Shown here piece after piece: positions 35,007 to 44,050 of a stretch of DNA of 64,000 nucleotides. Positions within the stretch are counted from its first letter, which is position 1. Every line of letters begins with the position of its first letter. The notes beneath the pieces are model-generated. The model was given only the letters and a program-made list of their open reading frames with translations, did no database searches and was not told where the DNA came from. The position numbers were made by a program, and so were the translations under genes. The stretch comes from Stenotrophomonas maltophilia (lineage in GTDB: Bacteria > Pseudomonadota > Gammaproteobacteria > Xanthomonadales > Xanthomonadaceae). The DNA is taken from positions 223,550 through 287,549 of the forward strand of contig DEVL01000002.1 in NCBI GenBank assembly GCA_002363385.1, read 5' to 3'.

Positions 35007-35555
35007 ATGAGTATTCCCGAGGGAGTGGAAGAGAATCGGCAGCGGCAAGGCCTCACACGAAGGGGCTTTCTTCTTGCGGTCGGTTCGGTTTCGTTGCTCG
35101 CGGCGTGCCGTGACAAGCCGCCTGCCGCGGCCACTTCTGCTGCTGTTGCAACGCCGGCGGCCAAGGCTGATTCCGCGTTCCTTGGCCTCTCCCACGCCCT
35201 AACCGGCAAGAACGATCTGGACCCGGCCACGGCCGAGCGCATCGAGCAGGCGTTCGCCCATCTTCAGCCCGAACTGCATGCGCAGTTCCCGACCCTGGTC
35301 ACACTGGCAGGGCAGGTGACTGGCGCGCAGGCGCTGATCGCGGCGGCGGGCGACGCAAAACCGGCCGCCCTGGCGATCATCACCGCGTGGTACACCGGTA
35401 CCGTGGGCAAAGGCGTTCATGCCGTGACCGTCTCCTATCGCGATGCGCTGATGCAGCGATGCGTGGACGACGGCCTTTTCCCACCGACGTATGCCCAAGG
35501 CGGTCCTGCCTGGTGGACGGCGGCGCCTCCAGCCCCGATTCGAGCACGCGCCTAA
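35007..35555 (+). CDS. FAD sugar/polyol dehydrogenase small (gamma) subunit
   Basis: The product has 182 residues from the ATG at 35007. It has a twin-arginine signal, LTRRGFLLAVGS (Arg18, Arg19), followed by LLAAC at 30-34, so it may also be lipidated. The mature protein is helical, with HALTGKNDLDPATAERIEQAF typical of the small subunit of membrane gluconate, sorbitol and glucose dehydrogenases. This subunit helps the flavoprotein through the Tat pathway. The catalytic, cytochrome and porin genes follow in order. Confidence 0.85.
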   Translation: MSIPEGVEENRQRQGLTRRGFLLAVGSVSLLAACRDKPPAAATSAAVATPAAKADSAFLGLSHALTGKNDLDPATAERIEQAFAHLQPELHAQFPTLVTLAGQVTGAQALIAAAGDAKPAALAIITAWYTGTVGKGVHAVTVSYRDALMQRCVDDGLFPPTYAQGGPAWWTAAPPAPIRARA

Positions 35556-35600
35556 CGCCGCGCGGCCATCTCTCTTCTGTTCTAGATCTGGATTCCTCTC

Positions 35601-37241
35601 ATGAAAGCTCCGGTTTTCCGTGATGGCGACGCCGATGCCGACGTCGTGATCGTCGGTTCTGGCGTCGTCGGTGCGTTGATCGCCCACCAGTTGGTGCGTG
35701 CTGGCAAATCCGTGCTTGTGCTCGAAGCCGGGCCGCGCCTGAATCGCTCCGACGTGGTTGAAAACTGGCGCAACGTCAGCTTCGAGCGGCGCATCGGCAG
35801 CGACTTCCAGGGGCCGTACCCGCAATCGAAGTTCGCCACCGCGCCGCTCTACTTCCCGGCCAACGATTACGTCGGCCTGACTGGCCCCGATGCCAGCAGC
35901 TTCCACCAGGGCTTCATCAAGGCGGTCGGTGGCACGACCTGGCACTGGGCGGCCTCCTGCTGGCGCCATCTGCCGGTCGACTTCAAGATGCAGTCCGCCT
36001 ACGGGGTGGGACGCGATTGGCCGATCAGCTATGAGGACATCGAGCCTTACTACTGTCGCGCCGAGGAGGCCATGGGCGTGTCCGGGCCAAATGACCCGGC
36101 GCAGCAGAGCCCATCAGAACGGTCCAAGCCTTATCTGGCCGACATGATTCCGTGGGGCAACGGCGACAAGGTATTCGCCGACGTCGTCAATCCGCACGGG
36201 TACAACCTGGTGCCGATTCCGCAGGGGCGCATGATCAAGCCCTGGAATGATCGTCCCGCCTGCTGTGGCAACAACAACTGCCAGCCGATCTGCCCGATCG
36301 GCGCCATGTACAACGGCGTCCATACCGTCCAGGCCGCCGAGGCGCTGGGTGCCAAGGTGCTGGCCGAGTCGGTGGCCTACAAGGTCGACACCGATGCGCA
36401 GAACCGGGTGACCGCCATTCACTGGTATGACAGCGACAAGGTCAGCCACAAGGCCACCGGGCGCAGTTTCGTGATCGCCTGCAACGCGCTGGAAACGCCG
36501 CGTCTGCTGCTGCTTGCCGCCAACGAACAGAATCCCAACGGCATTGCCAATTCGTCCGATCAGGTCGGGCGCAACATGCTGGACCACTCCGGCTTCCATT
36601 GCTCCTTCATTGCGGACCGGCCGATCTGGCTGGGGCGTGGCCCGGCGCAATCCAGCTGCATGGTCGGGCCACGCGATGGCGCCTTCCGCTCCGAGTATTC
36701 GGCGACCAAGATCATCCTCAACAACATCAGCCGGGTGGCGATCGCCACCGACCAGGCGTTGAAGATGGGGCTGGCCGGTGAGGCGCTGGACGCGGAAATC
36801 CGACGCCGCGCGATCTACGGCGTGGACCTGTCGATCAGCCTGGAGCCGCTGCCCGATCCGACCAACCGGCTGACGCTGTCCAAAACCCGCGTCGATGGCC
36901 ATGGTTTGGCCTGCCCGGACATCCATTACTCGCTGGGCGACTACGCGCGCAAGGGCTACGACAAGTCCTGCGAGCAGCTGCGGCACATCGGCAAACTGTT
37001 CAACGCCGAAGAATTTGTCATCACCACCGCGCTCAATGCCAACAACCACATCATGGGCTCGACCATCATGGGCGCGGATCCGCGCGACTCCGTGGTCGAT
37101 GGCGATTGTCGCGCGCATGACCACCCCAACCTGTGGCTCCCGGGAGGCAGCGCGATGGTCTCGGCCAGCGTCGTCAACAGCACCCTGACCATGGCCGCAC
37201 TGGCCCTGCGCGCGGCCGATGCCATCGAGCGTGCCGCATGA
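35601..37241 (+). CDS. GMC oxidoreductase, catalytic subunit of a membrane sugar/polyol dehydrogenase
   Basis: The protein has 546 residues. The FAD-binding fold opens with DVVIVGSGVVGALIAHQLVR, then LVLEAGPR. VGGTTWHWAAS, NNNCQPICPIGAMY and the C-terminal HIMGSTIMG and PGGSAMVSASVVNSTLTM belong to the GMC dehydrogenases paired with cytochrome c subunits. The CxxxC-type cysteines in NNNCQPICPIG resemble those that bind a 3Fe-4S cluster in FAD glucose dehydrogenases. It has no signal of its own and should be carried across by the small subunit. It oxidises sugars, polyols or gluconates in the periplasm; the substrate is not known. Confidence 0.9.
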   Translation: MKAPVFRDGDADADVVIVGSGVVGALIAHQLVRAGKSVLVLEAGPRLNRSDVVENWRNVSFERRIGSDFQGPYPQSKFATAPLYFPANDYVGLTGPDASSFHQGFIKAVGGTTWHWAASCWRHLPVDFKMQSAYGVGRDWPISYEDIEPYYCRAEEAMGVSGPNDPAQQSPSERSKPYLADMIPWGNGDKVFADVVNPHGYNLVPIPQGRMIKPWNDRPACCGNNNCQPICPIGAMYNGVHTVQAAEALGAKVLAESVAYKVDTDAQNRVTAIHWYDSDKVSHKATGRSFVIACNALETPRLLLLAANEQNPNGIANSSDQVGRNMLDHSGFHCSFIADRPIWLGRGPAQSSCMVGPRDGAFRSEYSATKIILNNISRVAIATDQALKMGLAGEALDAEIRRRAIYGVDLSISLEPLPDPTNRLTLSKTRVDGHGLACPDIHYSLGDYARKGYDKSCEQLRHIGKLFNAEEFVITTALNANNHIMGSTIMGADPRDSVVDGDCRAHDHPNLWLPGGSAMVSASVVNSTLTMAALALRAADAIERAA

Positions 37242-38635
37242 AGACGCTCCTGCTCATCGCAGTCGCCCTGCTGGCTGGCGCTACGCAGACCGCGCGCGCC
37301 GACGACACGCTTGAACGCGGGCGCTATCTCTCGGTCGCGGCGGACTGCGTGGCGTGTCATACCAATCCGAAACAGGGCAAGCCCTACGCCGGTGGCTACG
37401 CGATCGCCTCGCCGCTGGGCGAGATCTGGGCGAGCAACATCACCCCGTCCAAGACTCATGGCATTGGCACCTACAGTGAAGCCGATTTCGCCAAGGCGGT
37501 TCGCGAGGGCGTGCGCAAGGACGGCGCCCACCTGTATCCGGCCATGCCGTACACCTCCTACGCCAAGCTGACCGACGAGGACGTCCACGCGCTGTATGTC
37601 TACTTCATGCAGGGCGTAGCACCGGTTGACGAGGAAGCGCATACGACCGAGCTGCCGTTCCCCTTCAGCGTGCGCTCCTCCATGGCCGTCTGGAACCTTC
37701 TGTTCCTGGACAAGACGCCGTTCAAGCCGGATCCAGCGAAAAGCGCGCAGTGGAATCGCGGCGCTTACCTTGTCGAGGGGCTGGCCCACTGCTCCAGCTG
37801 CCACAGTCCTCGCGGGCTGATGATGCAGGAAGTGGGCGGCAAAGCGTTCGCCGGTGGTTCGCTGGGCGACTGGTACGCGCCCAACATCACGTCGCATCCG
37901 ATCAGCGGGATCGGCGGCTGGACCGATGACGAACTGGCTACGTATCTGAAGACCGGCCGCGTTGAAGGCAAGGGCCAGGCCGGCGGCGGCATGGCCGAAG
38001 CGGTGAGCAACAGCCTCTCCAAGCTTCGCGATGAGGACATCAGCGCGATCGTGACCTACCTGCGGACGGTGCCGGCCGTGGCTGACAAAGACGCCACCCG
38101 TGCTGCATTCGCCTGGGGCGACGCCGCCACGGCACCGGGCGAGCCCGCGATTCGTGGCACGGGCGCGCCCATCGCCTCCGGTGCCGTGCTGTACTCCGGC
38201 CTCTGCGCCAGCTGCCATGGCTCGCGAGGCGAGGGCAGCAACGACGGTTACTACCCGTCGCTGGTGCACAACAGCACCGTCGGCATGGTCCGGCCACAGA
38301 ACCTGGTGGCGACCATCATCGGCGGCATCGACCGCGAAGTGGACGGTGAGCACGTGGTGATGCCGCACTTTTCGGAAGGTTCGTACGTGCAGGCGCTGAG
38401 TGATGCCGACATCGCCGCGGTCGCCAGCTACGTGCGGAGCACCTTCGGCCCGGGCGACCAGGTCACCGAAGCGCAGGTCGCATTGATCCGCGACGGCGGC
38501 GAGAAGCCGCTGTTGGCCAAGATCGCGCGGCTTTGGCTACCGCTGCTCATCCTGGGGCTTGCGGCTTTCGTGGTCGTGATCCTGTTGGTGCGACGCGCGT
38601 GGACAAGGCGCAAGCAGCGGAGGGCTTCGGCATGA
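37238..38635 (+). CDS. Triheme cytochrome c subunit of the membrane dehydrogenase
   Basis: The protein has 465 residues. Its ATG overlaps the GMC stop (ATGA). A signal peptide ends near TARA (residue 21). Three heme sites are CVACH (Cys37), CSSCH (Cys185) and CASCH (Cys323). A C-terminal membrane segment (LWLPLLILGLAAFVVVILLV) anchors it. It takes electrons from the flavoprotein and hands them to ubiquinone. It is standard in length and heme number for this family. Confidence 0.93.
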   Translation: MKTLLLIAVALLAGATQTARADDTLERGRYLSVAADCVACHTNPKQGKPYAGGYAIASPLGEIWASNITPSKTHGIGTYSEADFAKAVREGVRKDGAHLYPAMPYTSYAKLTDEDVHALYVYFMQGVAPVDEEAHTTELPFPFSVRSSMAVWNLLFLDKTPFKPDPAKSAQWNRGAYLVEGLAHCSSCHSPRGLMMQEVGGKAFAGGSLGDWYAPNITSHPISGIGGWTDDELATYLKTGRVEGKGQAGGGMAEAVSNSLSKLRDEDISAIVTYLRTVPAVADKDATRAAFAWGDAATAPGEPAIRGTGAPIASGAVLYSGLCASCHGSRGEGSNDGYYPSLVHNSTVGMVRPQNLVATIIGGIDREVDGEHVVMPHFSEGSYVQALSDADIAAVASYVRSTFGPGDQVTEAQVALIRDGGEKPLLAKIARLWLPLLILGLAAFVVVILLVRRAWTRRKQRRASA

Positions 38636-39903
38636 GGCGCACCTCCCTCGTTGCATGCCTCGGGCTGATGGCACTCGCGACCGGTTTGCCGGCATGGGCG
38701 GCTGACACAGAGACCCCCAAACCCAAGCCGGTGGACACGATTGCCCAGACCCCACTCAGCGCGGACTGGGCGGCCCGCGTCTGGCTGCAGGACCGTGGCG
38801 TGACCCCGAGCGCCCGCATCGTGATCTCCACCGGCGTCAACAGCGACGGCTACAAGGGCACCGGCTGGTCCACGGCCGAGCACGTTGATTTCGGCGCCAT
38901 GATCGATACCGGCAAGGCCTTCGGCTTCGACGGCACGGTGCGGGTGGTGTTCTCCGACCGCTTCGGCAATGCGGTCAATGACCGCTCGACCGGTTCGTAC
39001 GTGCAGAACCAGGCCTTCTATGGGCAGGGCCAGAACCTGCGCTTCAACGAGCTCTCCTATGAGCGTTGGCTGCTGGACAAGCGGCTGAGCCTGAAGGGTG
39101 GTTTCTATTCAATGGGCAATGACTTCGGCGGTCTGCCCTATACCTGCAACTTCAACAACAACGGCCAGTGCGGCCATCCGCTGGGCCCGATCTACAGCTC
39201 CGGGTGGCTGGACAACCCGACCGGCCAGTGGGGCCTGCGGGTGAAGTGGGCCGATCCCTCCGGCTGGTACGCGCAGACCGGCATTTACGATGTCGTGCCG
39301 ATGCGCAAGCAAGCAGGCAGTGGCTTCCGGGTGTCCGACCGTGGCAAGACCGGCCTTTTCCTGCCTGTGGAAGTGGGCTACAGCCACGGCAACACCGGCG
39401 AGCATTACGGTGGCACCTACAAGGTCGGCTACTACCTGGACACCTCCAACGCGGACGACATCGGCAATCCGGCCGCACCGCGCGCGTCGCATCGCAGCGG
39501 TTCGTACATCCAGCTGGCGCAGCGCGTGCTGAAGCCCGAAGGCGACACCGTGCGCGGTCTGTCGGTATTCGGCGTGGCCACGCGTGCGGATGCCAAGACC
39601 GGACTCATGCGGTATTCGTGGGAAGCCGGCCTGAGTTGGCGCGGTGTGGTGGCCTCACGGGAGGATGATGTGCTGAGCCTGGCGTGGACCCGGCTGGACA
39701 TCTCCGACCGCCTTGCACAGTACCAGCGCATCACCGGCAAGGACGTGCAGAGCAACGAGCAGTTCGTGGAACTCAACTACGGCGTGCAGGTCACTCCGTG
39801 GCTGATCCTGCGGCCTGCGGTGCAGTATGTGGCCCGGCCCGGGGCGTATGAAAGTCGCCCGGACAGCTGGGTGTTCACGCTGCAGGCGCAGGCCACGCTG
39901 TGA
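38632..39903 (+). CDS. Carbohydrate porin (OprB-like)
   Basis: The protein has 423 residues. Its ATG overlaps the cytochrome stop (ATGA). A signal peptide ends at AWA (residue 23). The mature sequence is made of alternating strands rich in Tyr, Gly and Trp (GLRVKWADPSGWYAQTGIYD, LFLPVEVGYSHGNTGEHYGG). It matches the OprB sugar-porin pattern, although its final residues are QAQATL without the usual terminal aromatic. Being last in the dehydrogenase operon, it probably lets that enzyme's substrate through the outer membrane. Confidence 0.85.
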   Translation: MRRTSLVACLGLMALATGLPAWAADTETPKPKPVDTIAQTPLSADWAARVWLQDRGVTPSARIVISTGVNSDGYKGTGWSTAEHVDFGAMIDTGKAFGFDGTVRVVFSDRFGNAVNDRSTGSYVQNQAFYGQGQNLRFNELSYERWLLDKRLSLKGGFYSMGNDFGGLPYTCNFNNNGQCGHPLGPIYSSGWLDNPTGQWGLRVKWADPSGWYAQTGIYDVVPMRKQAGSGFRVSDRGKTGLFLPVEVGYSHGNTGEHYGGTYKVGYYLDTSNADDIGNPAAPRASHRSGSYIQLAQRVLKPEGDTVRGLSVFGVATRADAKTGLMRYSWEAGLSWRGVVASREDDVLSLAWTRLDISDRLAQYQRITGKDVQSNEQFVELNYGVQVTPWLILRPAVQYVARPGAYESRPDSWVFTLQAQATL

Positions 39904-40030
39904 TCACACGACACGGTCGTCCAGTGCACGCACGCTCCACATCAGGGTCAATACAGTGAGTGCCACTCCATCCAGGCTGGCACGCGTGAACCTGCAGACG
40001 ACCGTTTCCCTTCCGTTTCCCCGTCGCGTG

Positions 40031-40276
40031 ATGCCAGACAGCTGCCAGTTCGACCTGCTGGATGTAAACGCGCTGCAGGATCCCTGCAGCGGCCGCATCG
40101 TCCACCTGTATTCCATGGTGGCGCGCTGCCTGTCCTGTGAGGTGGTCTTCAAGGCGCAGGAAGGCGCGGGCTTTGTCAGCACTTCGGCCGCGCGGGTACT
40201 GCGTTGCCCGACCGGTTGCGGGCAGCAGTCGCTGAAAGCCGCCACGCTGCGCCAGTGGACGCCGAAGGCCGCCTGA
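40031..40276 (+). CDS. Small Cys-rich protein, possible zinc binder
   Basis: The product has 81 residues from an ATG at 40031; a GTG at 39986 in the same frame is an alternative. ARCLSCEVVF and VLRCPTGCGQ could form a four-cysteine zinc site. Two further cysteines lie near the start. There is no signal or membrane segment. The ribosome site is poor and I recognise no family. The minus strand is also open here, so confidence is limited. Confidence 0.45.
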   Translation: MPDSCQFDLLDVNALQDPCSGRIVHLYSMVARCLSCEVVFKAQEGAGFVSTSAARVLRCPTGCGQQSLKAATLRQWTPKAA

Positions 40277-40320
40277 GACGAGGGCATGCGTCACGGCAGC
40301 GCCGGGGTGACACGCGATCG

Positions 40321-41568
40321 TCAGAGCAGCAAGAGAGCCGCGATCAATGCCGGCGGCATCACCAGCACGCCCAGCTTGAAGAACTGCAGGGCACTGACGT
40401 TCTCGCCCTCCCGACGCAGCGCGACCAGCCACAGCATTGTGGCCAGTGAGCCGGTCACCGAGAGGTTCGGCCCCAGATCGACGCCGATCAGCAGCGCCGC
40501 GCGGGTGTGCACCGGCAGGTCCGCCATCTGACCCAGCGAGCCGGCCACCAGCCCGATGGGCAGGTTGTTGGCCAGATTGCTCGCCACCGCTGCCGCGATC
40601 CCTGCCACCCAACTGGCTTCCGAAGGCGAGGTCCGTGCCAGCACTTCCAATGCGTGTGCCGCCGTGCGGATCACCCCGGTCTGGGCAACGGCTTCGACCA
40701 GCACGAACAGGCCAGCCACCAGGGGCAGCACCCCCCAGGCGACGTGACGCAGTGTCGGCAGCGGGCTGCGACGCTGGCGCAGGCGAACCGCCGCCAACGT
40801 GAGCGCACCGGCGCAGAAGGTCGTCACGCCGAGCGGGCCGTTCATCGCTGAGGTCACCAGCAGCACGATCCCGGTGAGCGCCACGCCGATGGCACACAGG
40901 CGACCGCCCTCGGACAGGGCGCGGTGCTCGATCCGCTCTGCCAGCGGGTGTGCGATCTGACGGCGTTGCGCCAGGCGCAGCACCAGATACGTCATTGCGA
41001 TCGCGGCCAGCGACGGCAGGCTGAACTGCCGCAGCCACTCTGGCAGCGAGGGCATGTGGCTGCCGAACACCACCAGGTTGGCGGGATTGGAAATGGGCAG
41101 CACGAAGCTGGCCGCGTTGGCAATGAACGCGCAAACGAACAAGTAGGGCAGGGGATTGGCGCGGGCCGCTTTGCAGGCGGCGTAAACCGCCGGCGTGAGT
41201 ACCACGGCGGTGGCGTCGTTGGACAGGAAAATGGTCACCAGTGTGCCGACCAGGAAGACCAGGTCAAACAGTCGCCGCCCGGATCCCTTGGCATGCTGCA
41301 CGGCATACATGGCCAGCCAGTCGAACAGACCTTCGTGACGCGCCAGCTCGGCCAGCACCATCATGCCGATCAGGAACAGGTAGACATCGCCGCCTTCAGC
41401 AACCGCCGCGAAGGCAGTGGGGACGGGCACCAGGCCGGTCGCCACCAGCAGCACGGCAGCGCCCAGTGCCCAGACATACTCGGGAATCCGCCAGGGACGG
41501 AAGATGACACCGCTGGTGGCAACGGCGGTCACCATCCAGATGATCAGGGAGGTTGTGGGGACGTGCAT
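40321..41568 (-). CDS. ArsB/NhaD-type ion permease
   Basis: The protein has 415 residues and about 11-12 membrane segments. GDVYLFLIGMMVLAELARHEGLFDWLA, IFLSNDATAVVLTPAVYAA and LPISNPANLVVFG in the first half, and GVDLGPNLSVTGSLATMLWL in the second, are the paired signature loops of the IT/ArsB superfamily. The best resemblance is to ArsB arsenite exporters. No arsR, arsC or arsH is nearby, so the substrate is open. It follows the MFS exporter gene on the same strand after 31 bp. Confidence 0.82.
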   Translation of the reverse strand: MHVPTTSLIIWMVTAVATSGVIFRPWRIPEYVWALGAAVLLVATGLVPVPTAFAAVAEGGDVYLFLIGMMVLAELARHEGLFDWLAMYAVQHAKGSGRRLFDLVFLVGTLVTIFLSNDATAVVLTPAVYAACKAARANPLPYLFVCAFIANAASFVLPISNPANLVVFGSHMPSLPEWLRQFSLPSLAAIAMTYLVLRLAQRRQIAHPLAERIEHRALSEGGRLCAIGVALTGIVLLVTSAMNGPLGVTTFCAGALTLAAVRLRQRRSPLPTLRHVAWGVLPLVAGLFVLVEAVAQTGVIRTAAHALEVLARTSPSEASWVAGIAAAVASNLANNLPIGLVAGSLGQMADLPVHTRAALLIGVDLGPNLSVTGSLATMLWLVALRREGENVSALQFFKLGVLVMPPALIAALLLL

Positions 41569-41599
41569 GAATGGCTCAGGAAAAACGCAGGGGCTGGCG

Positions 41600-42859
41600 T
41601 CAGGTCGCGTCCGTCGGTGCTGCCACCGTGGAAGCGCGGCCCGTGTGAGGTCGGGTCTCCGGCATGGCCATTGCCAGCACGAAGGCCAGGGCTGCAATCG
41701 CCGCCAGGGTCAGGAACGCGACATCATACCCAGCGAACTGCACGATCACCCCGGCCAAGCCCGGACTGAGCGCAGCGCCCAGCCCGAAGACCGTCGAAAC
41801 CGCACCGAGCGTGACGTTGAATCGGCCGGTTCCCTGGGTCAGATCACTGACCATGACGGGGATCAGCGCCCCGAAGACACCGGCACCGATGCCATCCAGC
41901 AGTTGCACGCTCAGCAGCCATGCCGGCGCATCGGACAGTGGATAAAGCACGCCACGGATCGGCAGGATCACAAAGCCGGCCAACAGCAGTGGCTTGCGTC
42001 CCCACACATCGGCCCGTGTTCCGACCAGCATCGCGGCCGGCACCATGACCAGTTGTGCCGCGACGATGCACGCCGCCGTCAAGGTGGTGGCCAACGCAGG
42101 GCTGGTATGGGAGAGCTTCTGACCGACCAGCGGAAGCATCGCCGCATTGGCCAGGTGAAACAGCGCACAGCTCGCTGCCAGCAGCAGCAGGGTACGGTCG
42201 CGCAGGAGCATGCCAAAGGAGGATGGCCCCGGCTGTCGCTCCGGTGTGGCCGGCGATCCGCGCGCCTGCGCATGGTCGATGGCGGTGGATGGGACCATCA
42301 GCACCGCGGCCACGCTGGCCAGGGTCAGAGCGGCCATCAGATAGAACACCACGACCGGCCCCCCGATGTAGGCCAGACCACCGGCCAGCAGCGCCGCGAC
42401 GGCGTTCCCTGCGTGATTGAACGTCTCATTGCGACCCATGCGCCGCGCGAAGGCTCGTGGCCCGACGATGCCCAGCGAGATGGCCGCGATCGCCGGGGCA
42501 AAGACGGTACCCGCGACGGCACTGACAGCCTGGGTCGCGGCCACGAGCGTGAACGAGGTGATCCACGGCAGCACGACGCAACTGCCGGTGACCAGAAGGG
42601 CGGCGATGACGACCGTGGCCCGCTTGGCGTTGACCCGGTCCATCAGCGCGCCCGCCGGCGTCTGCGCCAGCAGCGCAGCCAGCCCTGCGACGGTCATCAC
42701 CCCGCCGATGCTGGCCGGCTCCCATTTGTGGACGGCCAACAGGTAGATCGCGAGATAGGGCCCCAACCCATCCCGCACATCGGCCAGGAAGAAGTTCACG
42801 CCATCGAGCGCGCGTTCCGCCGAGCGGACGGACAAGGGGGCAGGGGAAGGTGGGCTCAC
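41600..42859 (-). CDS. MFS transporter, drug-efflux-like
   Basis: The protein has 419 residues and about 12 membrane segments. FFLADVRDGLGPYLAIYLLA (TM1), TPAGALMDRVNAKRATVV (loop 2-3) and MGRNETFNHAGNAVAALLAGG (TM5) are typical of a proteobacterial MFS group annotated as multidrug or general exporters. DVWGRKPLLLAG occurs between TM8 and TM9. The substrate is unknown. The gene starts 31 bp ahead of the ArsB-like gene and may share its transcript. Confidence 0.85.
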   Translation of the reverse strand: MSPPSPAPLSVRSAERALDGVNFFLADVRDGLGPYLAIYLLAVHKWEPASIGGVMTVAGLAALLAQTPAGALMDRVNAKRATVVIAALLVTGSCVVLPWITSFTLVAATQAVSAVAGTVFAPAIAAISLGIVGPRAFARRMGRNETFNHAGNAVAALLAGGLAYIGGPVVVFYLMAALTLASVAAVLMVPSTAIDHAQARGSPATPERQPGPSSFGMLLRDRTLLLLAASCALFHLANAAMLPLVGQKLSHTSPALATTLTAACIVAAQLVMVPAAMLVGTRADVWGRKPLLLAGFVILPIRGVLYPLSDAPAWLLSVQLLDGIGAGVFGALIPVMVSDLTQGTGRFNVTLGAVSTVFGLGAALSPGLAGVIVQFAGYDVAFLTLAAIAALAFVLAMAMPETRPHTGRASTVAAPTDAT

Positions 42860-42957
42860 GTGCGTTGGCTCGATGCTCGCTGGGTCAGCCCCGATGCCGG
42901 TGGGGCGCGCATGTTATGCGCGTGCGCCTGTGATGGTTGTGTGGCGTCACACATGGA

Positions 42958-42982
42958 AGAGCCCCGGAATCTCCAGGGCTCT
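42958..42982 (-). terminator. Strong hairpin after the 43013-43483 gene
   Basis: AGAGCCC (42958-42964) pairs with GGGCTCT (42976-42982), and inside it GGA pairs with TCC across one mismatch. On the minus strand it lies about 30 bp after the stop at 43013. There is no T-run, so this is a likely but not certain terminator. Confidence 0.5.
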
Positions 42983-43012
42983 GGGTACCATGTGCTTCAG
43001 ACCGACCGGGTT

Positions 43013-43483
43013 TTACAGCGCCCACTTCTCCGGATCTGCGTGCTTCTCTTTGTAGATCACACCCGAGAAGTCCACATGCAGCTCGGTCCACTCGCCACCC
43101 TTCCGGCGTGCCAGTACTTCGAAGTGCTTGGGCTTGCGCTCGGGTTCGCTGCGTGGCGTCCAGCCGTCCTTCTTCACTGCGGCCAACGCGACGCGAGGAT
43201 CCGCCGGACCCTCAGAATGATGATGCTTGGGGCCGTGATGCGGCTTCTTGTGCTCCACCTCCACAAAGCTGCCGCCCTTCCTGGCGATACGGGCCACTTT
43301 GATTTCCGACGGACGTCGTTCTCCTTCCAGCCGGATGGCAGCACCTTCCTTGAGTGGAAATGCCTCTGCTCCCTTGGGGCCGAGGTCGGCCAGATATGCC
43401 TGATCGTTGCTGACCAAGGTGAAGCGGTGTGCAAACACGTGCTCGATGACGCCCGCGAGGGCGACCTTTTCATGGTGCGGCAT
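43013..43483 (-). CDS. Conserved protein of unknown function with His/Lys-rich middle
   Basis: The protein has 156 residues. The N-terminal 65 look like a small beta-barrel (VALAGVIEHVFAHRFTLVSN, then GAAIRLEGERRPSEIKVARI), perhaps OB-fold-like. A His/Lys-rich linker (HKKPHHGPKHHHSEGP) follows, then a basic C-terminal domain ending DFSGVIYKEKHADPEKWAL. The composition suits nucleic acid or metal binding. I do not recognise the family. It is followed by a strong hairpin. Confidence 0.65.
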   Translation of the reverse strand: MPHHEKVALAGVIEHVFAHRFTLVSNDQAYLADLGPKGAEAFPLKEGAAIRLEGERRPSEIKVARIARKGGSFVEVEHKKPHHGPKHHHSEGPADPRVALAAVKKDGWTPRSEPERKPKHFEVLARRKGGEWTELHVDFSGVIYKEKHADPEKWAL

Positions 43484-43666
43484 GCATTTCTCCTGAGAGC
43501 GCCCAACCGCGGGCGCCCTTGTTCAATGCGGCTGTGTCTCAGCGATTCAACCTGCGCCGCCGCAGCGTTCAGGCTGCCGCAAGCCGACCACCGATTGCTG
43601 CGGCGTGAAGGCTGTGCCAACACGGTAAAATGGGCCTCCGACGACGCTGCTCCAAGGGCCATCGCA

Positions 43667-44023
43667 ATGCCTTACGCCACCCGCGACGCCATCGAGCGTC
43701 TGCGCGAGCAGATCCCGACCTTCCGCTGCATCGTGGGATGCACGGACTGCTGTGGCCCGGTCACCGCCTCCAGCGAGGAAGTGGCTCGGCTGCCGGTCAA
43801 GAGCGATGCCGAGCACGCTGCCGCGCTGGCGGACCTGAGCTGTCCGTATCTGGGCAAGCAGGGCTGTGAGGTCTACGAAGAACGCCCCTTGATCTGCCGG
43901 ATGTTCGGGACGACCCCCAGCCTGCGCTGCCCCAACGGCCAGCGGCCGGTCTACATGCTGGATGAGTCGGTCGAAAAGGAAATCCATCAATTTCTTCGCA
44001 GCACGCGGCAGGTGCTGATCTAG
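43667..44023 (+). CDS. YkgJ family cysteine cluster protein
   Basis: The product has 118 residues from the ATG at 43667; the frame is open far upstream but that part is antisense to other genes. The motif C-x3-C-x2-C-C (Cys21, Cys25, Cys28, Cys29) and later CPYLGKQGCEVYEERPLICRMF give the eight-cysteine-type pattern of the family, which is thought to bind zinc or an Fe-S cluster. The physiological role is not known. It is convergent with the export operon. Confidence 0.85.
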   Translation: MPYATRDAIERLREQIPTFRCIVGCTDCCGPVTASSEEVARLPVKSDAEHAAALADLSCPYLGKQGCEVYEERPLICRMFGTTPSLRCPNGQRPVYMLDESVEKEIHQFLRSTRQVLI

Positions 44024-44050
44024 CGGGCGGCATATCCGCAGCAGCCTGAG

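Noticed and set aside
41417..43666. Upstream extension of the YkgJ frame to 868 codons
   Set aside because: The extension is antisense to the ArsB-like, MFS and 43013-43483 genes and is low-complexity Arg/Gly/Gln sequence. Only the last 118 codons carry the cysteine-cluster family.
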